A DNA stretch of 64,000 bases from Hetaerina americana (lineage: Eukaryota > Arthropoda > Insecta > Odonata > Calopterygidae): positions 12,495,411-12,559,410 of the forward strand of contig JAKTNV010000003.1 of the NCBI GenBank assembly GCA_022747635.1, read 5' to 3'. How positions within the stretch are numbered: the first letter of the stretch is position 1; each line of letters begins with the position of its first letter. The translations under genes were made by a program, and so were the position numbers. Shown one piece after another: positions 1 to 12,900 of the stretch. Below the pieces are notes generated by a model. It was given only the letters and a program-made list of their open reading frames with translations, did no database searches and was not told the origin of the DNA.

Positions 1-3000
1 CAAATTAGAATCTGCCTACTGTTACAGCCAGTTGAAGGAGTGTTAGCACTGCTAATTAGCTATCTAGACATGATGTGCATCCTTCATCCAGCATGAAAAC
101 TTTCTGCTGATCAATTATTAACAGGATGACCAGTGTGCCAGTTCTAAGTGTCTTGTGACTAATAAACTGGAGTAAGCCCACATAAGCAATTACACAATGT
201 CAAAGTCCCACAACATTCCTTTCCCATCACTCTTGACAACTTAATAATTCCATTTTGTATCCCCTTTTTCACCACTTATCCGTTCATTTTCAAGTATAAC
301 ACATATCTATCCTGTTACACATGTCATGAGGAACATACCAACCAATTAGGGAATAGGTGCCTCAGAATAGGGTGGCAACCAACTGCTTAAATTTTAAACC
401 AATATCCAAACATTCTGATTGTACCCTCTATCAATAACATTATGAGCATCCAACAACTACATTAGGTGCATTCATACCTTCCCTCTGGAATTTGGAGGTG
501 GGAGCAGAAGGTATGTACTTCTACAAAAAAATACAGAGGTGGCACAGTCTTTTTAAATCTTCAAAGGATTGCAATATGCAAATCCTAGCATGTCATTAGG
601 CACCAAGGGTTGTGACCTTGGCCATCTAAGTCACCTTATTCTCACAGATGTCCAAACTGAATGAGCACATACATCAGACCATCAATGTTTTTCATGCAAG
701 TAAGTGTAAAATAAAACTAACTGGGTTCCTACTAACCTATAATCAGATGATTTTTCAAGAGGAAATTAATTCCCATGGCCCAAAATATTTAATTTACGGT
801 TGTACTCAGGACAGTCATGAAAATCTTTTAGAACAATAAAAAATCTTAATTTTTCCTTAAATACATCCATTAGAATTCTTCTCAAGATTGGAATGCATTT
901 AGAAAACCAAAATATGCCGACCAAGGGTTTTAAACTGCAATTATAAATTCCACCAAATGGAATAATAGTACTTAAATTTGATTTCCTACATAACTTATTT
1001 CATCACTCACTCAAATTATTAACAACTCTCCATAAAAACATTTCAATGTTTTAACTAACACATTAATTGATTAATGCTCAATGAAATGATGACAATTGTC
1101 CTAAATAATACGCATTGCAGGCATAAACCTATTTATTTCATATATGCATAATTTACAAATTAGTGCATCTCATTTAAAGTTCCTCTCTCTATGGATTTTC
1201 ATATATGAATTATCACTTTGTTGAATCATCACTTTTATAAAGTGACTCAGGAATTAAGATGGACCTTATGTTTGTATGCATGTACCTATGACTGCTGCAA
1301 CTTCCACTAACCCAGATGTATGTCAAGAGGAATTCTTACAGGGTGGCCACAGTCACGAATATGGGCCACATTCTTTGAAAAAGTCACAAATTTGACAAAT
1401 GAATCTTAAATATGGTATGGGAATCAAAAAGTCCTGATTACATTTCTTTCAGTGCTAAGATCAGTTTAAGTTAACCACAGGTCAGTACATACACATACCC
1501 TGGCAAAAACTGAATTATACCTGCAGACCAACTTCAGTGATACCAGTGGCACGTAAAGTGATGAGAGATGAACCACAAAAAATATGTAAACAGATTCCAA
1601 GCAATCGAAGGCATTATTATTGGGACAAATTGATAATGGGAATCAATTAAGTGATTGAGTGACCACTCTGTTTTACCATGACCCGACTACCTCACAGACA
1701 TCAACAACAGGTGCGTCGTTCCCCAGAAGTTTTTAAATGCAATAAGGCATTTCTATATAAACGTCAAACCCTTTAATTATGTTATTTAAATTATGTAAAC
1801 ATGATAAACAACATACAACCACTATGCTGCCACTGAATATAACAATGGAATGTATGATGGATACAAGATATGATATACCTCTATTTTCTTGAAAAGACAA
1901 ATATCCAGACTCCATGAAATGTAACTACTTCCAAGTCAAACTCTCGGCTACAAATATATTAGACCTCATAAGAAAAATTCATTTAAGACGATCACCAACA
2001 GACTAAAAATAAAACAACAATCAAAGGCGACGATTGATGATACAGGAAAATTCACAGTATCTTTTCAAGAAATGCAGATTAGAAATGAGATAGCCCTGAA
2101 TTTAATCTACCTGGTCAAAACGAATGACAGTCGAATAATAATAGAATATCATGCAAGCTATCAAGGATTTATAATATCTCCATGATTTCTACATTTAAGA
2201 CTTCTAAAATTCACTTTTTATGCAAGGAACCAGACAAAACCAAGCGCACAGATTAGACAAAGATGTGGGATATATATACATGGTGAGAAAGCACGAAAAT
2301 TATGCTCCAATTTGCAGAGTCCAAGGGCCTATGCCACTTTTAAAAAAATAGGTTCTTATGTATTTAAAACACCAGCGATTTGGTCATGCTCTTTAGGGAG
2401 GAAAAGAGTCAACAAAATTGAAAACTTTTTAAACAAAATCTAAACACACAAATGTGTCAAAATGGTCCATGACTTCATGCAAAATGATTAGGAAGCTGAT
2501 AGTGTAAGCATTCCAGGGTTGCTATTCTGAAAGAGATTGCAACTGGTCAGCACATCAAAATAGCTATCACTCTTTGGAAGATATTGCAATAGTATTGAAT
2601 ATAATCAATATGTAGTCATCATTCAACCATTGGAGTTGCAACTTTTTGGTCCATATCTGACATTAATCAATATCTATTGCAGACTACTTTTTGAAAAACA
2701 AATATACTTAATGTAAAATAGTACATAACTTGGATTGGTGACTGTTTCCAATATAAAGTAGAGTACTGATGCATACATCTGACACATATGAAATGAGAAT
2801 GTTTCCATTTCATTATAGACAATGAAATAAATTACTTATCAAGAATATATTAATAGTTTTCATCTATTTGTGAAAGAGATAAAAAACATAGCTAAGGTTA
2901 GCAAGTCCTTTTTATACGTTGGAAGAATATATATTTTTTATATAGAATGAAACTCGTTTTTTCTGACTCATTCATTTTGATGACTTTTATCCAAAATCAC

Positions 3001-6000
3001 AGTTATATTTAAATTACAATTAAAATATAAATAGGAATCATTTATGCCACACCTCATGGAGGGTGAGACAAATGATAGGACCAGCTGCCATATTTCTACT
3101 TGCATGATCATTTCACTATCACCTGCTCAAATTACTTACACTCTATATGAAACTATATGTGTGTATCTCTACACTCTATATGTGTATCTCTTGGTTTCAG
3201 AACAATTGCGAATTGCAGGTTTTACAGAATCAAAGTTGCTTTTGGCTAGATCAGCAGGAATAATATTTAATTACAGGAACAAGAATATTTTTTATAATTA
3301 TAAAGTAATGCAAAGCTGCATTACCAGGTTCAAAGAAGTACATTGTATTGCCATTGGATTGTGAAACAGAAATTTGAATTTTGATGCACACTAACTGCGC
3401 CATTACCTAAAGATAATAAAAGGTGCGTTTTGAATGTACCAAAAGAACATACAATGAAGTTGAATGTCAAAATATAATACTGTAGGTTTGGTACTAACAT
3501 ACAATGGGCTAAATTCACTGTTGTGCTCTTTTAAATGGTCAAGCCACTCATAGCTGTAATTTACTGCCATGAAAATGCGGAGCATTATAATTGGCCAAAA
3601 AAAAAATACTGTACATCCTCAGGAACAGGAGAAGGAATTGATAAATAGTAAAAGCATGGGTGGGAATCCCTATCAGTGTTACTAATCCCCTAAATGTTCA
3701 ATTTTAAGACAATTTAAAAGCTATCAATGTAACTACCCAAGAACTTGTGCAAAACAAATGAATGAAAAATGGGCTTTAATTTGCCTAAAATGCTTAAATT
3801 AGGGAAACAAATTAATTTATAATACCTCAAAAATGGTTTTGTAATACATAACATAATAATGAAATAAGTAATAATGAATTTGAAAAAAGCCTGCGAAAAA
3901 AAAAGGATTCGCAAGAATAATCTTTGAATATTAGGAAAATGGTCACAATATCATTATTTGACCATTTCCGAAGAGAACAGCAGAAAAAAATGTACATAAT
4001 TGGCCCACAAAAAAGTCCTTCCCAACGATGAAAATGCACCACCTCTCTCCTCTGCAGTTGTAGCTGCATAATTGACGGAGTTACAATTCAAACTCAATCC
4101 TATCTTCTTCCCCTCCAATAAAAATTTGGGCCCCTCAGACAACTGACTGTTTTCCAAAATTAAAAAAATATTCCGGAAAGAGGAGGGATTCATTCGATTG
4201 AGGTGATTGTTGAAACAAAACTTATTTTTCAGAGTTGGAACCAACACATTATTCGCAAGGGACTAACTGACTTTGTACATTGTTGGGCAAAATTCATAAG
4301 CCTAAAATGAGACTATATTGAAAAATAAACACGAAATCCCAAAAATACATAGTTTCCATCTTTTCAAATTGACTTCATACCCAATTTGACAAAATATTGT
4401 AACCAATAATATTTTCCATAAATCACATACTTGTACACATGGATTTTAACTGTCAGTTACCTGCAATGTCAGCCTAGTAGTATTAGACACCGAAATGAGT
4501 TTGAACCACTTTTCAATATTTGAAGAACCAAAGCAAACTCTTTTTCATTAATCTAACAGTAAATGATAACTCATTATTTGTACTTGCCTTAATCTGACGC
4601 ACTGATAGATATACTGATTGCTCATCTTAAGAGCATATTCCTAGCTCTGCCATCTTTCCATTAAGTGTGTAATTATTAAGCCTTACAAAAATATATCACG
4701 AAATTGTGTAAAATTGAAAATACTTGAATTTTTTAAATTAAAATGCAACAACCACTAACATTTCTGGATTGCAATGGAACCACAAACAGTTCACACATAA
4801 TTACACAGAAATTTTATCCAACATATTTCAGCATGCATATATTCAATGTAACTAAAAATGAAGTGAGTGATCCATTTCAAAGAGAAAACTACAAATGTTG
4901 TCTTTGAATAATTGCTCCAAAGATAGAATGAAAAATGTTATGGTTCTATCAGCGGCAAATGCACAAAAGCTATATAAACGACAAAAGAAATTGACACAGT
5001 CACATGAACTCAAAACTGGAAACGATTTTTAATGTGTCATAATTAAGGTTAAAAATTTGTTGAATGGTTGTCCTACTTATGCAATTAAATGGGTAATTTC
5101 ATGATAAAGATGGTAAATGGCAGCCAATTTAATTGATTAAAAGAACAATTAGAGTAGGAAGAAATGCATGAATTACTCCAGAGAAGTTAAATATTGGCAA
5201 GACCTATGACATGAATCTATTTCACCAATTGGCAAGATGGTGGACATGCTCACTTCTTTGATGCATAATACCACTTAGGTACCTGATGGGTTTTTTAGGG
5301 GTGCATTGTGATTTTCACTTCAACAGATTGAAAACCACTCAGGAAAGCAATGGAAAAAAATCAGGGAAAATGAATGAAATTCTCAAAAAATGGTTCAAGG
5401 GGGTTGAATTCTTTCAAGAAGTTGGTAACATGGCATAATAATCAGAAATTCCAGATGAGAGCAATGCTCCTTTTATCCTGGAGACCAGTTTGTGCTGGGT
5501 ATATGCCATTATGAATGCATGACCAGGCAAAAACCATAACTACACCAGGAGAAACTTTGGTGGTACCATTGACACATGCAGAAATGAGGCATGATTCACT
5601 GAATGAATCTTATTAGATCCCAAGCATTTGGGAGAGAAAAATCTGGGAAAATACAAAGTGCTTGTCCGGAAAAATTTGGAACTAGGAATCTAGAAAATAT
5701 TTTGCTATTCTGTGCAAGTGTTTTGGAGTGTCAGTGAATCAGATTGCTGTTCCAATGCCGTATCGCCCTTGGAATAAAACTAATCGTTAATCTAAATATC
5801 ACTGATGCAAAGAATTTAGATTAGTTTGTGAAATGGATTATTTCTCTAGGCCTAATAACAATAGCTTCAAACACCCATGGGCAAGAGAATCAAGGTGGCA
5901 ACATTGCCATTGGCATGTAGTAAATGAGAGTTGATTTGCTCCCAAACATTTATAAAGCTTGAATTTTGGAAAACTCTTCATCAAGACAACTGAAAATTAT

Positions 6001-9000
6001 GTTTTTCCTAATTCCAAATAGCAAATGCTACATATGAACTAATTTTTTTTCATAATTTCATGTTGAGATAAATTTATGCCTCTAATTCCATATTTTTAAG
6101 CTTTTAAAAACTTTATGCCTGATGATAATTTTCAGGGCCTTTTAAACATTCTGGCAACTCCTTGCACACCGATTAATTTACTAGCAAATTCCAAAATATC
6201 TGCCTCATTAAAATTCGTCAACTTATATGACATAAAAGCCTAGGATTGATGATATTTTGGCTTACATACATTTGCTGGCAAACATTTAAAAAAATATAGC
6301 AATTGACAGGTTGTACTGATTCTCAGGATCAGATTCAAATAGAAGACTTATGAATGTAGCTTATAATGTCATAATGCAAGATGTACACTTTTATTCAAAC
6401 TAATGCTCAAGTTTTCAAAAAATTATGTAGGTACTGGTATATATGCAGCTGACGCAAGTCGAAACAAGTATACAAATATAGAATCAAAACAATTTCATAG
6501 TAGGCCCATGTATCTGTTAAATGATAGCTTGTACAAAATGCTTACTTATGAAGTGTTGCAACTAGATTACTAAAGCAATTCATTTTAATAGCACTGTGTT
6601 ATTTGCTTTTGAGGAAAAAAAGTACTTAGAGACAAATTTTGTTCTAAATGCTTCATATTACTTTATGATTTTGCCCTAGAGAATACAGCAACTTAAAAAG
6701 TTCAAATTAAAATGAATTTAGAAATTTCAAAAATTGGATGGAAACCAAAATTAAACCAAGAATTAATTTAAGATCCTACATGAAATATTATCAATAAATA
6801 ATCTGCACTTATTATTCTTCAATAATAATATCCTAACAGTTCTCGAAAATACCCTTTTTTAAAAAAATATTTACCGAAAAAAAGATGGCAGCAATAAAAA
6901 AGAAATACAAAAAACTGTTCTAGTTAGTAATAAACTTTACAGTAAAACCCACGACACACAATCCTACAATACTGAAGAAGGAAAACATTCCTATTACATA
7001 TTTTAATTTGAACAACAACATGAAACGTTGAAATTTATATTGCTAAATACAGTTACTACCAATGAAAATAACAATTGACTTCTCAAGAAACTAATTTGTA
7101 TTTCACTATCATCATCTGAGAAAAATAGCAGTGAAATGTATTCATGTCATGCAAACCAATAAAAGACACCTATTATGGTAAAATTCAAAGTGCAAAACAG
7201 GATTTCAATGGAAAGAAATGATATCTTAATTTTGTGGTCACTTTGGTAAATGTAACAAAGTTTATAGAAACAAGGGCCAACACTTGAATAACTACCTAAC
7301 ACAATTTAAAAACAGCTATCTGAACTGAAAGGTACAGAAAGACTGCACTCAGAAACAAAACAGGAATCTTACAAGATAATGAAGATATTTTGTGTAAATT
7401 TAAGCACCAACATTAATGCAAATCTCAAACTAGAAGGAGCAAATGAACATGCTTAAGTCGAATGCTATACATTGATATATTGATGGTTAAGAGAATTGCA
7501 AATCTGTCACGCTCCACTAAATAAACTCTCTAATATCATGACTTAAAAGCATTCTTTGGTCATCTGTCTCAGTTAAAATAATGGTGGAAATTTTTGGTAT
7601 AAGGATTTAATCATGCAGTGACATGGATGATTTCCTCATGCTTTGCACTAATCTAAAAACTCTACCAAATGTGAAGTGTAAATATATATTTATGGTGAAA
7701 ATAATGCCAAAAGAGGTGCCAAAGATGACCATGATATGTTCACAACAAAAACAGACAACAGCCATGCGAAACGATGCACTGTGATGAAACATTCATCGTT
7801 TTAATTCCACAGTAGCAAAAAAGCTATCAACATGAATGGCAGCTCCAGAAAATACAAATTATGAACCCAAACCCAATGGTATCCAACATGAAGTTCCTCA
7901 TCAACTCCGTGTCTACTAACAACCCTGTCACTGTGAATGACCTCAGTCAAAGGAGACTTTGATCCATCCCGCAAACTTCCCATGAGGTGTGAAAACAACA
8001 AATGAAACGCCCAATCACGGGAGAGGGAAATAACCCAAAGACAACACAACAAGACTCCAATCACTCACCAGACCGTCACGAAGCTGTTCACGACTCCTTG
8101 GGTGCACAAACTGAAGAATGGGCAAGGAAGATTGGAGCAAGAGCATGGGTGACAGAGAAGGGGGAGGGAGAGGGGGGAAAGGGAAGGGGACAATGATTGG
8201 ATTAATTGGAGAGACAATCCTGGGATTACGCCTCCCACAATGGAGAGAGAACCCCAGCTACCACCAAATACAACACATCTAATTATTCATTTGAGCAATA
8301 GAAAGTTTGCAATTTAAATAAGGGTAGTGCCCCTATTCTCATTCATATCAGTCAACTCAAAAGGAGATGCAAGACATTACAAGTTGAATTTCTGGCACGA
8401 CACACTGATACAATAGTAAGTTCTGTGTGTGGATATAATGAAATTTAGAAACATGAGATCAGATAAGGATTGATTGGTATGTGGTATTTTCACCTGCAAA
8501 CCCTATGGCAAAAGATTGATTCAAATCACACAATGACCGTAGGAAATGGAACTGTATGAGCTCATCAGTACTCTTTTTGAACCAATTACCATAAAAATTA
8601 ACAAAATCATTCAATTTCCTTATTTTTTTCATAACTGAACACCAAAGGTGGTAATTTCAACTGTTATAAGTCTATAAGTGATTTAACCCAGCTTGAAATG
8701 ACAAAAATTCGGTCCTTAATTTGAAAACTATTATTCATCTAATCAGCCAGTTAGCAGGAAGGTAGTACATCTAATCTTGCCAGCTCAAAGGCAGTGGATA
8801 TAACCCCCCTTAAGGAACAACTATTGTGCCACACTGGTTTGGTCTCTTAATGACTGCAATCAAAATACAGCTAATTGGGATCACTTTCAGCACATATGCC
8901 ATAAGGGCCTTTAAAGGGAAAATAAGAGAAAACTAGCATAATTAGAAAGGTGATTGAGTACAAAAGTCAAAACAATTCATGGGACCGCCAGCAAGATGAA

Positions 9001-9755
9001 AGGGAACTATAATCAATTACACATTTAAATAAATTTAAGAGTTGAATAAATACCATGCCCATTAAATACTTGCTTCTTTGACTTTTTTTACTATTTCGTT
9101 TAATGCAACATCCTCGTAGGTTCCCCTCATACTGATAATATTCCAACAAGTGAGATTTATCATAGTGTAATTGGGATCTATTCCCTTACAACTATCACAT
9201 CAGTTGTGCAGGTTTATAAGTGTGAATGAATAAACAAACTGAAATTACCATAAACATAAAATGCAACCTCAGCTGATAAAAATTATTACTAATTTAAAAA
9301 GTTGAATTAATAAAATGTTTATGACTGGCTTAATATTGTGACAGATACTAAAATCCTTCCATTATGATACCAACTTTAAAATTATGGAAAGTAAAAAAAA
9401 AATCTGAAAATGTTTTATTCCAGGTAATATCTATAAGCCCACCCAATAAAATGCACGTAATAATCAGAATAATATTTCATATCAAATTTCCTAAAATATT
9501 TTTTAAATCAAATTACAAAGTGACCATTGCTCAAAATAACAAATGATGAATAAAAGGGTTAATGAAATGCTATGCTGTTCACTCAACCACATAAGCTCAA
9601 GAGTTAAATTCATATGGAAATAATAAAATGGGCTGCATGCCTTCAGTGAGGGTAAAGTGAATAGCTTGTGGCAAGGGAAAATGACAAGACAACAATAACA
9701 CAAGGACATAGCAGGTTTAATGAGCAAAAATTGAAGTTAGGCTTGCAGTACTTAC
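1..9755. other. Septin intron 7 or further left (no confident exon)
   Basis: AT-rich, strongly CpG-poor DNA on the 3' side of septin exon 7. No coding exon of the septin coiled coil was recognised on the minus strand, and no transposon protein was recognised. A locally GC-richer patch at about 7800-8280 stands out and contains a splice-like 42-nt segment (see findings). Short open frames elsewhere look random. Confidence 0.7.
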
Positions 9756-9921
9756 CTGTTGGAAACACGTGTCGGCTTTCCATCATTACCAAGGCCAGCC
9801 AATTTTCGACATCTATAGTTTTCATAATGTACATTATTAGTGACATCCTTAAGATCTTGGAGGTGTGTGCGAATAAGCATGTCCCGAAGAGCCACAAAGT
9901 CGCAATGCTCCAAATTCTCCA
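9756..9921 (-). CDS. pnut: Septin exon 7 (septin unique element, alpha-5 region)
   Basis: Acceptor cgtgcag, donor gtaagt. It encodes the end of Val 486 through residue 540: [55 protein letters not shown]. This matches the end of the septin GTPase core just before the variable linker to the C-terminal coiled coil. It finishes in phase 2 with AAC AG before the donor, so at least one more exon is required further left. Confidence 0.95.
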
Positions 9922-12900
9922 CTGCACGAAAAAAAGAGAAAGAGAGATAAGAAACAATAGGAAATGCACAATGATCAAATTAGCTCCTGTCTCAACCTAT
10001 GGTCAATAATTAGAGTCACCAATTAATGGAGATTACTGATCACATGCTTTAACATCAGCTTACTAACTCTAAACAGCTTCAGATATTTTCTGCACCTGTA
10101 GCACTCTGGGGTTCAGTATTTCTTTCATAAGCATTTTGATGATCCCAGTTTTATCCTTCACTGTTAGGGATTATTGCTGCCAGAAACACTCCTGCATGAA
10201 AAACTAGTAGTGGATGGGCTACTTTGAAACACTTGCCATTGAGTACAGTCATAAACAAACCAACATGGGCCAACCATTCTTTAACCTTTCACCCAATTAT
10301 GTGATTTTTTGATAAACATAAGAAAAAAAACCTAATTCCCTAACAATCTCTGCCAATGCCTCATTCCCTCATACAAATCAGTAACTTTTTTCCAATGTAC
10401 TTTAATTCCAGACCCACCTTTTTGCTTCACTTTACTTTTGTTCGACACATTTGCCTACACACCATTTTGCCAACACCCCTTTTCTGAGTGACTTTTTGTT
10501 CAACAAACACACTTTCCAGACAACCCTGTTGACAGGTTTTTGCCTCTCCATCTCAAAGAGCTGCTACTAAAATCTCGATCACACTCTTGTCACCATCATA
10601 AAAAATGAACACAGTAAAAATTATCCACAAATCGAATAAAATAGGGCTCGTATATTTATAATCTAAATTTACAATAAATCCTTTGACATGACATCCTATA
10701 ACTTATTTCCCTTTCTCATTTTCTTTAAGGGTTGACTTCTACTCAGGGTCATTCCAAATCAAGCCAACAGTGGCATGCCCATGACCATGCATGACCATTT
10801 TAGAGAGCATTTATTTTTTCATGGGTCCCTTCACTTTTTACCATACAAGAATCCCTTTTTTTCCTCCACCTAACAGTAGCATATCTGTATAAAATAGAAT
10901 GCAATTAGAAAGGAATGCTTCCAGACTAATTTATTTTCGCGATACTCATCTTTAAATTATTATGTACATAGGTACGTAAATGTTTGGATTTTTTCAATTT
11001 TCATTTCACATACGCGCATCGTCATTTTATTCGATTATATGAACATTTCTGTACAAATAGCGTGTGCATTATCGATGGGAAAATACAATATTTAATAACG
11101 TAAATTAGATTTTATGCTCACATTGTGGTCTATGGATATCTTAATACTTAAAAAATCATAACAGCTAGAAACCAGATTCTAAAGCCACTTAGTAGCTATT
11201 GAAGTGAACTTTCTCAGACGCTTGAGAAAGGTTAGCTCAAAATTACTTCCTTCATAATGAAATGAAAGTTGAAATTGGAAAACATTTTTAATTGAATATT
11301 CATTATTTTAAATAATTTATTTTTATATTGGTAACAGAATCAATTCAGCACATAAGAAAAGTGTTTACTCCCTTGCCAACCTAAGAAAACCTCTTTCACT
11401 CATTCTAATGCAATCACTCAATTTTACATCAAGGTTTTTCTAGAAAATGTATTTGTTCATTTGGAACAAAAGGGACAAGATTAAGGCACTAGATTGCAAC
11501 ATGAACCATCACTGTACATTTAAAATTTTTACTTTGTTCAAGCAATCATTTATCATAAGACTTGTACTGGCTTCCCAAATAAACAATTACAGGAACATTA
11601 CAGACATTAAGAAAAATGCAAACAACTTGCAAGGACTGTGGACTTATAATCATCTGGGCCACTATTTCAAATATGTAAAATATTTCCTCCGGTCCCTGCT
11701 CCTACCTACGAGGGTCATCCGGAAAGTAGTACCCGTTCGTGAAATAAAGACACAAAAGTAAATATTAACAAACATAAAAAATTTTATTTGAAAGAGGATA
11801 CTTAAAACTACTTCTCAACATAATCTCCAAGCAAATTAAGGCATTTGTCATAACGTGTGACAAGTTTCTGTATTCCTGCTGCATAGTCCTTCGCCGCCAG
11901 CTCATTGAGATACGCGAGGGACCCATCTTGCACAAATTTTTGCATAATGCAGATGGTGTTTAACAATTTCATGAACAATTGTTCGAGAAACATTGGGAAA
12001 ATGCTCACAGATGTCATCAATTGTGACGCGCCGATCGTTCCTCACGAATTCGTCAACTGAGCTCACCAGTTGGTCTGTAATGACAGACGGTCTCCCCGAA
12101 CGCTCATCGTCGTGTGTGTTCCCCCTCCCCATGTTGAAGTTGCGACACCACTGCCGAACAGACGACTCGTCCATTACATTGTCTCCATACACCTCCTTTA
12201 ATTGGCGATGAATATCACATGGGCGAACGTTTCTTGCATTGAGGAATTTAATCACTGCCCTCACTTCACAACTGGCGGCGTTCTCAATTTTTTTAAACAT
12301 TGTAAACAATCACAGAAACAACACAGGCAATGCTAGCGTCACGCAACTTGGCTCAGAGAAGGCAGACAAGCCACTGAAGCTATCTGACCTCGTCCAGCGG
12401 CTACTCGCGTCGTCAGCACTTCATGCGGCACGAACGGGTACTACTTTCCGGATGACCCTCGTATGTTAACTCCCCACCAAGACATACTCTCTTTGTATCA
12501 GCCATTATCATAAGTAATCAACATTTGGTTAGGATTTTTTTTACAACCCAAATAATATGAAATGAAAAAAATTCAACCTAAAATGGGGAATTCTAGGAAA
12601 AACAAAAAACCAATATTGAATTTCATTACATTCAAGAGTTCCTAGTTTAAGTGTTCTAGGTATATGATGTAGCAATAAGAAGTTCTAAAAAATAATGACA
12701 GAGAAACAATGAAAATATTTCTTTTGACAAAAATCACCATTTGAAAGGACAGTTACCTTCAGCAATACCCCATGGATATCTTCGACCGCGAACCTTTTTA
12801 CCACCTTCTAATTCGACGACAGCATTTGATCCAACCACTGCAAAAGGAACACGCTCCCGCAATTTTTTTTCATTTGCATCATCTTCATCACCTGTATCAC

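Larger units (their letters stand above)
11709..12461 (-). mobile_element. Internally deleted mariner, copy 1 (753 bp)
   Basis: Both ends carry a perfect 33-bp terminal inverted repeat beginning CGAGGGTCATCC (11709-11741 and the complement of 12429-12461). The element is flanked by TA on both sides (11707-11708 and 12462-12463), the Tc1/mariner target duplication. It encodes a mariner N-terminal DNA-binding domain and a short C-terminal remnant, but the DD34D catalytic core is deleted. It lies in septin intron 6 in the same orientation as the gene. It is essentially identical to copy 2 at 33336-34088, so both are recent and had to be mobilised in trans. Confidence 0.95.

Noticed and set aside
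1495..5640. Possible dispersed repeat shared between about 1495-1600 and 5515-5640 (both have AGGCAAAAAC/TGGCAAAAAC followed by similar order of words)
   Set aside because: The similarity is short and patchy by eye. Without an alignment it cannot be told from chance in AT-rich DNA.
8002..8196. Plus-strand ORF of 64 codons ending in a Glu/Gly-rich stretch
   Set aside because: It is the shadow of a purine-rich tract (8158-8190). The minus-strand splice-like signals are a better explanation for the patch.
9668..10009. Plus-strand ORF of 113 codons
   Set aside because: It is the antisense of septin exon 7 and its flanks.
12239..12469. Plus-strand ORF across the mariner terminal repeat (and its twin at 33265-33558, minus)
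   Set aside because: It is antisense to the transposase 5' end and untranslated leader of the two mariner copies.
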